Shown: positions 18,973-21,086 of the stretch, in pieces
Numbering within the stretch: position 1 is the first letter of the stretch
How the letters are laid out: each line of letters begins with the position of its first letter
Assembly (NCBI GenBank): GCA_011763485.2
Contig: JAANSK020273490.1
Location: forward strand, 1-21,086
Direction of reading: 5' to 3'
Origin: Isoetes engelmannii
Lineage: Eukaryota; Streptophyta; Lycopodiopsida; Isoetales; Isoetaceae
DNA length: 21,086 nucleotides
The notes under the pieces: generated by a model
Told to the model about the DNA's origin: nothing
The model's input: the letters and a program-made list of their open reading frames with translations, nothing else
The model's database searches: none
Made by a program: the position numbers and the translations under genes

Positions 18973-19714
18973 ATGTCCATCAGATTTGGAGCAGGGTTGT
19001 TAAGTGCCATTGAAGTCTTCAAGGGAGACTTTGGATTCCAAATATGAAAGGAGAAAGTGAAGCACGTGCTGCAGGTAGAAGATCTATGGGATTTAATTGA
19101 TCCCACTGAAGGGGAAGTGAGAGTAAGAAGCTTTGTGAGAAGAGTTGCTGCTGAGGGCAGTTCAAACACTCAAGAATCTGTAGAAGTGCAAGCTGAAGAA
19201 GAAAGTGAAACTTCAGCAAGAGGAGGTTCTAGTGAAAATGCAAGAGTAAGGGAGGCTTAGGGGATCATTATGAGCAAAGTAAGTTCCAGCATTGTGCTTA
19301 AGCTAAGAGGTATGACACCTAAGCAAATGTGGAATTACATGCTATCTAATTATGAGGAAAAGACATCATCACAAATAGATGTACTAGAGAATGAATTAAG
19401 GAGGCTGAGATTTCATGAAAATGATGACATTAATAAGTTCTTGCAGAAGTTTGACAATGTAATTGCAGATTTAGAAGGAGCTGGAGTAATTTATACTTAG
19501 CAACAGTAGGTACTTGCCATGTCTCGAGCAGTATGAAGCTTAGGAAATATCTCCATGTTCATGAGAACAATTGCAAGGACCAAGATGGAGGCTGAAAGGA
19601 TGCTTAAAACCGAGTTGGAGCAAGGAAAGGTATTAGGGGAAGAAGAGGCATCCCAAGTACTATATGCAAAAGAAAAGGGGGACAGCACCTCAAGAGGTAA
19701 ATTTGATAAGAATT
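18973..19714 (+). pseudogene. Copia gag relic, 5' part of element only
   Basis: ATG at 18973, then VFKGDFGFQI, a stop where Trp is expected, KEKVKHVLQVEDLWDLIDPT; an acidic insert; then MSKVSSSIVLKLRGMTPKQM, NYEEKTSSQIDVLENELRRL, INKFLQKFDNVIADLEGAG. This matches the UBN2/retrotran_gag layout of Copia (W...M...L...G.W, A...I...L......A...W..L...Y). There are stops at about 19045, 19258 and 19498-19508 and a likely small deletion after 19500. Similarity ends before the zinc knuckle, at a T-rich stretch (19713 onward). Confidence 0.72.
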
Positions 19715-19740
19715 TTTTTTATTTTTTTGCCTAAACCGAG

Positions 19741-19868
19741 CGATTCTAGGCTATCCACGTGTCCAACCACGTCATCATTTTTTAATTTCAGCCGTCAGAT
19801 CTCTTATTTTCGAATCTGGCGGTCATGAAAAATAGATAATATGTGGAAATTACTTTCCCACTTCTCCG
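19741..19868 (+). promoter_or_regulatory. Promoter-like stretch with G-box
   Basis: Contains a CACGTG G-box core (19756-19761) and a TGACGT core on the minus strand (19769-19774), two elements bound by plant bZIP and bHLH factors, about 100 bp before the ATG at 19869. Functional status is inferred only. Confidence 0.3.
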
Positions 19869-20283
19869 ATGATGGCTATGACTATGGCGCGATGCTCCAA
19901 GCCCTTTGCTTCTCATGCCCTTCTCAGAAGTTTCCATGTTCTTAGGTTGCTGTGCATGGAAACCTATGCCGCGAGCGAAGGCCCTTGTTCCATCAATAGG
20001 GCTATTGTGCAGAGGATTCATTTATGTTCCTAATTTCTGTAGTGCCATATATTTGGTGAATGCATTTAAAACATGCAAAGTCCAGATCAATAAAGAATGA
20101 TAAATGTTTTGCATGTAGAATTATAGTGGGATATTTAATTGCAACATTGAGGAGATCCAGAAGGAATTAGACAAGCTTCAGATTAATCATGTTGCTTCTT
20201 TTTGCCAGCGAAGGGGTCGGTTGGATGATGAACAGATTGAAAATATGCTGGCGGATCTCGGTAGGATAAAGAAGTTCGAATAA
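19869..20283 (+). CDS. Possible small split gene of unknown function
   Basis: An ATG at 19869 opens a 54-codon frame (MMAMTMARCSKPFASHALL...) rich in Arg, Ser and Ala without acidic residues at first, resembling an organelle-targeting presequence; it stops at 20031. A second open block after an acceptor-like TTTTGCATGTAG (ends 20120) reads NYSGIFNCNIEEIQKELDKL, then CQRRGRLDDEQIENMLADLG and stops at about 20283. One weak donor (ATT|GTGCAG, about 20005) would join the blocks in frame; another (TTG|GTGAATG) would join a different frame. I cannot name a family. It may equally be a leader region or a relic. Confidence 0.3.
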
Positions 20284-20349
20284 AGGTTTGTACCTGAAAT
20301 TCTCAGACTCCATTCCTTTAGGAAGAATCTAAGCATGAGAGGGGGTTCT

Positions 20350-20434
20350 GGGAATCATTTGAAGGATGTTGGTTTCTGCAATAATATGCTCAGGGAATCA
20401 TTTGAAGGATGTTGGTTTCTGCAATAATATGCTC
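20350..20434. repeat. 43-bp tandem duplication
   Basis: GGGAATCATTTGAAGGATGT through AATATGCTC is present twice in direct succession (from 20350 and from 20393) with no differences seen, so it is recent. It lies between the possible small gene and the MTHFR leader. Confidence 0.85.
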
Positions 20435-20999
20435 TTATCTTTTATATGTTATCCAGGTATCTTATGCGAAGTAATATGGAGCTGCTTCTGTTAGATCACA
20501 GATTTTGCACCATAGTAAACTTGGGAATTTACTTATTTTGCATTGTGGGCATCTTGATGTGGTGAGATATATGTATCTAAACTAAGCCCTGAATTACTAT
20601 GCACTAAGAGCACTTTAGTGGAGAGGTATGTAATCAGGTTTTTGTTATAAGTTTCATTCTCAGCTCCAACATTTCCTGAGACAAGCCTCATTTAGCTTCT
20701 TTGCAAGCTCTCTCTAACTAATTCGACTTGCTCAATCTTTGTCTCCTCTGTTCCGGTATGAGCTTATGTCCTTATGTTTCTGCATCAGATCTGAGTTTTC
20801 GGTTTCAGGGTTTTATGTTTATAGTATGAAGGATTAGATCCCTTCCTTTTCCAGCTCGTCGCATTACATTTCCTTCTTGGATTTTGTACAAATTCACCTT
20901 TTCAAATTTGGATACTGATTTGTTAAATGTATTGAATCTTGTTTTTGGGTGAGCTGACAGAGTGCCCTTTTAGCTTATAAAGATCTGAGTATTACCAAT
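20435..20999 (+). promoter_or_regulatory. Promoter and 5'UTR of the MTHFR gene, with a likely 5'UTR intron
   Basis: The sequence 20690-20755 is pyrimidine-rich leader-like DNA ending at a good donor (CCG|GTATG, intron from 20756). Acceptor-like sites end at 20960 (GCTGACAG) and 20973 (CCCTTTTAG), shortly before the ATG. No clear TATA box can be assigned; TTATAAG at about 20646 is one weak candidate. Confidence 0.4.
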
Positions 21000-21086
21000 A
21001 TGAAAATCGTGGACAAGATTAATAATGCATGGAGCGAAGATAGAGTCATATTTTCTTTCGAATTCTTCCCTCCAAAGACACAGAAG
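21000..21086 (+). CDS. MTHFR: Methylenetetrahydrofolate reductase, N-terminus (partial, runs off the edge)
   Basis: ATG at 21000 opens a frame of exactly 29 codons to the window end: MKIVDKINNAWSEDR followed by VIFSFEFFPPKTQK. The FSFEFFPPKT motif is the hallmark start of the MTHFR catalytic TIM barrel, and plant enzymes begin very similarly (MKV..KI). The enzyme reduces 5,10-methylenetetrahydrofolate to 5-methyltetrahydrofolate, feeding methyl groups to methionine synthesis; plant forms are cytosolic and, by family knowledge, prefer NADH. The FAD site, regulatory domain and all later exons lie outside the window. Confidence 0.87.
   Translation, partial: MKIVDKINNAWSEDRVIFSFEFFPPKTQK

Noticed and set aside
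1-21086. tRNA or rRNA genes, CRISPR arrays, bacterial operons
   Set aside because: No cloverleaf with a proper anticodon arm, no rRNA core text and no regularly spaced repeats with unique spacers were seen; the gene structure is eukaryotic.

Overview
The window looks like nuclear DNA of a land plant. It is AT-rich, with long gene-poor stretches full of decayed plant retrotransposons (L1-type LINE, two Ty1/Copia relics), small foldback elements and short local duplications. It carries two recognisable plant nuclear genes split by GT-AG introns. A large-genome seed plant such as a conifer would fit the amount of old, heavily mutated transposon sequence, but that is inference; nothing here fixes the species.

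Layout, left to right. 1-900: GC-richer repeat-like DNA with a strong palindrome (466-495 inside a looser foldback) and what may be a LINE 3' tail ending in ATTCT repeats. 900-1890: nothing convincing. 1895-5325: a composite repeat family in three copies; copy A is split by a 5'-truncated, frameshifted LINE on the minus strand (about 2036-4503). 5326-7560: a Copia pol relic on the plus strand (5826-6990), its polypurine tract (7001-7010) and the start of its 3' LTR. 7565-8092: minus-strand relic of a transposase DNA-binding region of the HTH_psq plus CENP-B type (pogo/Tigger-like). 8093-10995: no gene; tandem duplications (about 9655-10001 and 10206-10447) around a nearly loopless foldback (10011-10138).

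10996-14358 (minus): the best complete gene, a plant member of the Atos (FAM214) family. I reconstruct five coding exons giving about 719 aa. The last intron is only 69 nt, a multiple of three, and has no stop codon, so its retention would give a 742-aa protein. A GC-richer leader with two overlapping upstream ORFs lies at about 15423-15830, probably separated from the start codon by a 5'UTR intron.

15831-18946: promoter-side DNA of that gene, a 120-bp foldback flanked by an 8-bp direct repeat, a local repeat array and a long stretch without a supported gene. About 18680-19714: the 5' part of a second Copia element (LTR end, primer-binding site, gag with stops), cut off within gag.

19740-20283: a promoter-like stretch with a G-box and a possible small split gene of unknown function. 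20435-21086: probable 5'UTR with an intron, then the first 29 codons of methylenetetrahydrofolate reductase (plus strand), which runs off the right edge. The two clear genes (Atos-like and MTHFR) are not known to work together; they are simply the nearest survivors in a transposon-rich region.
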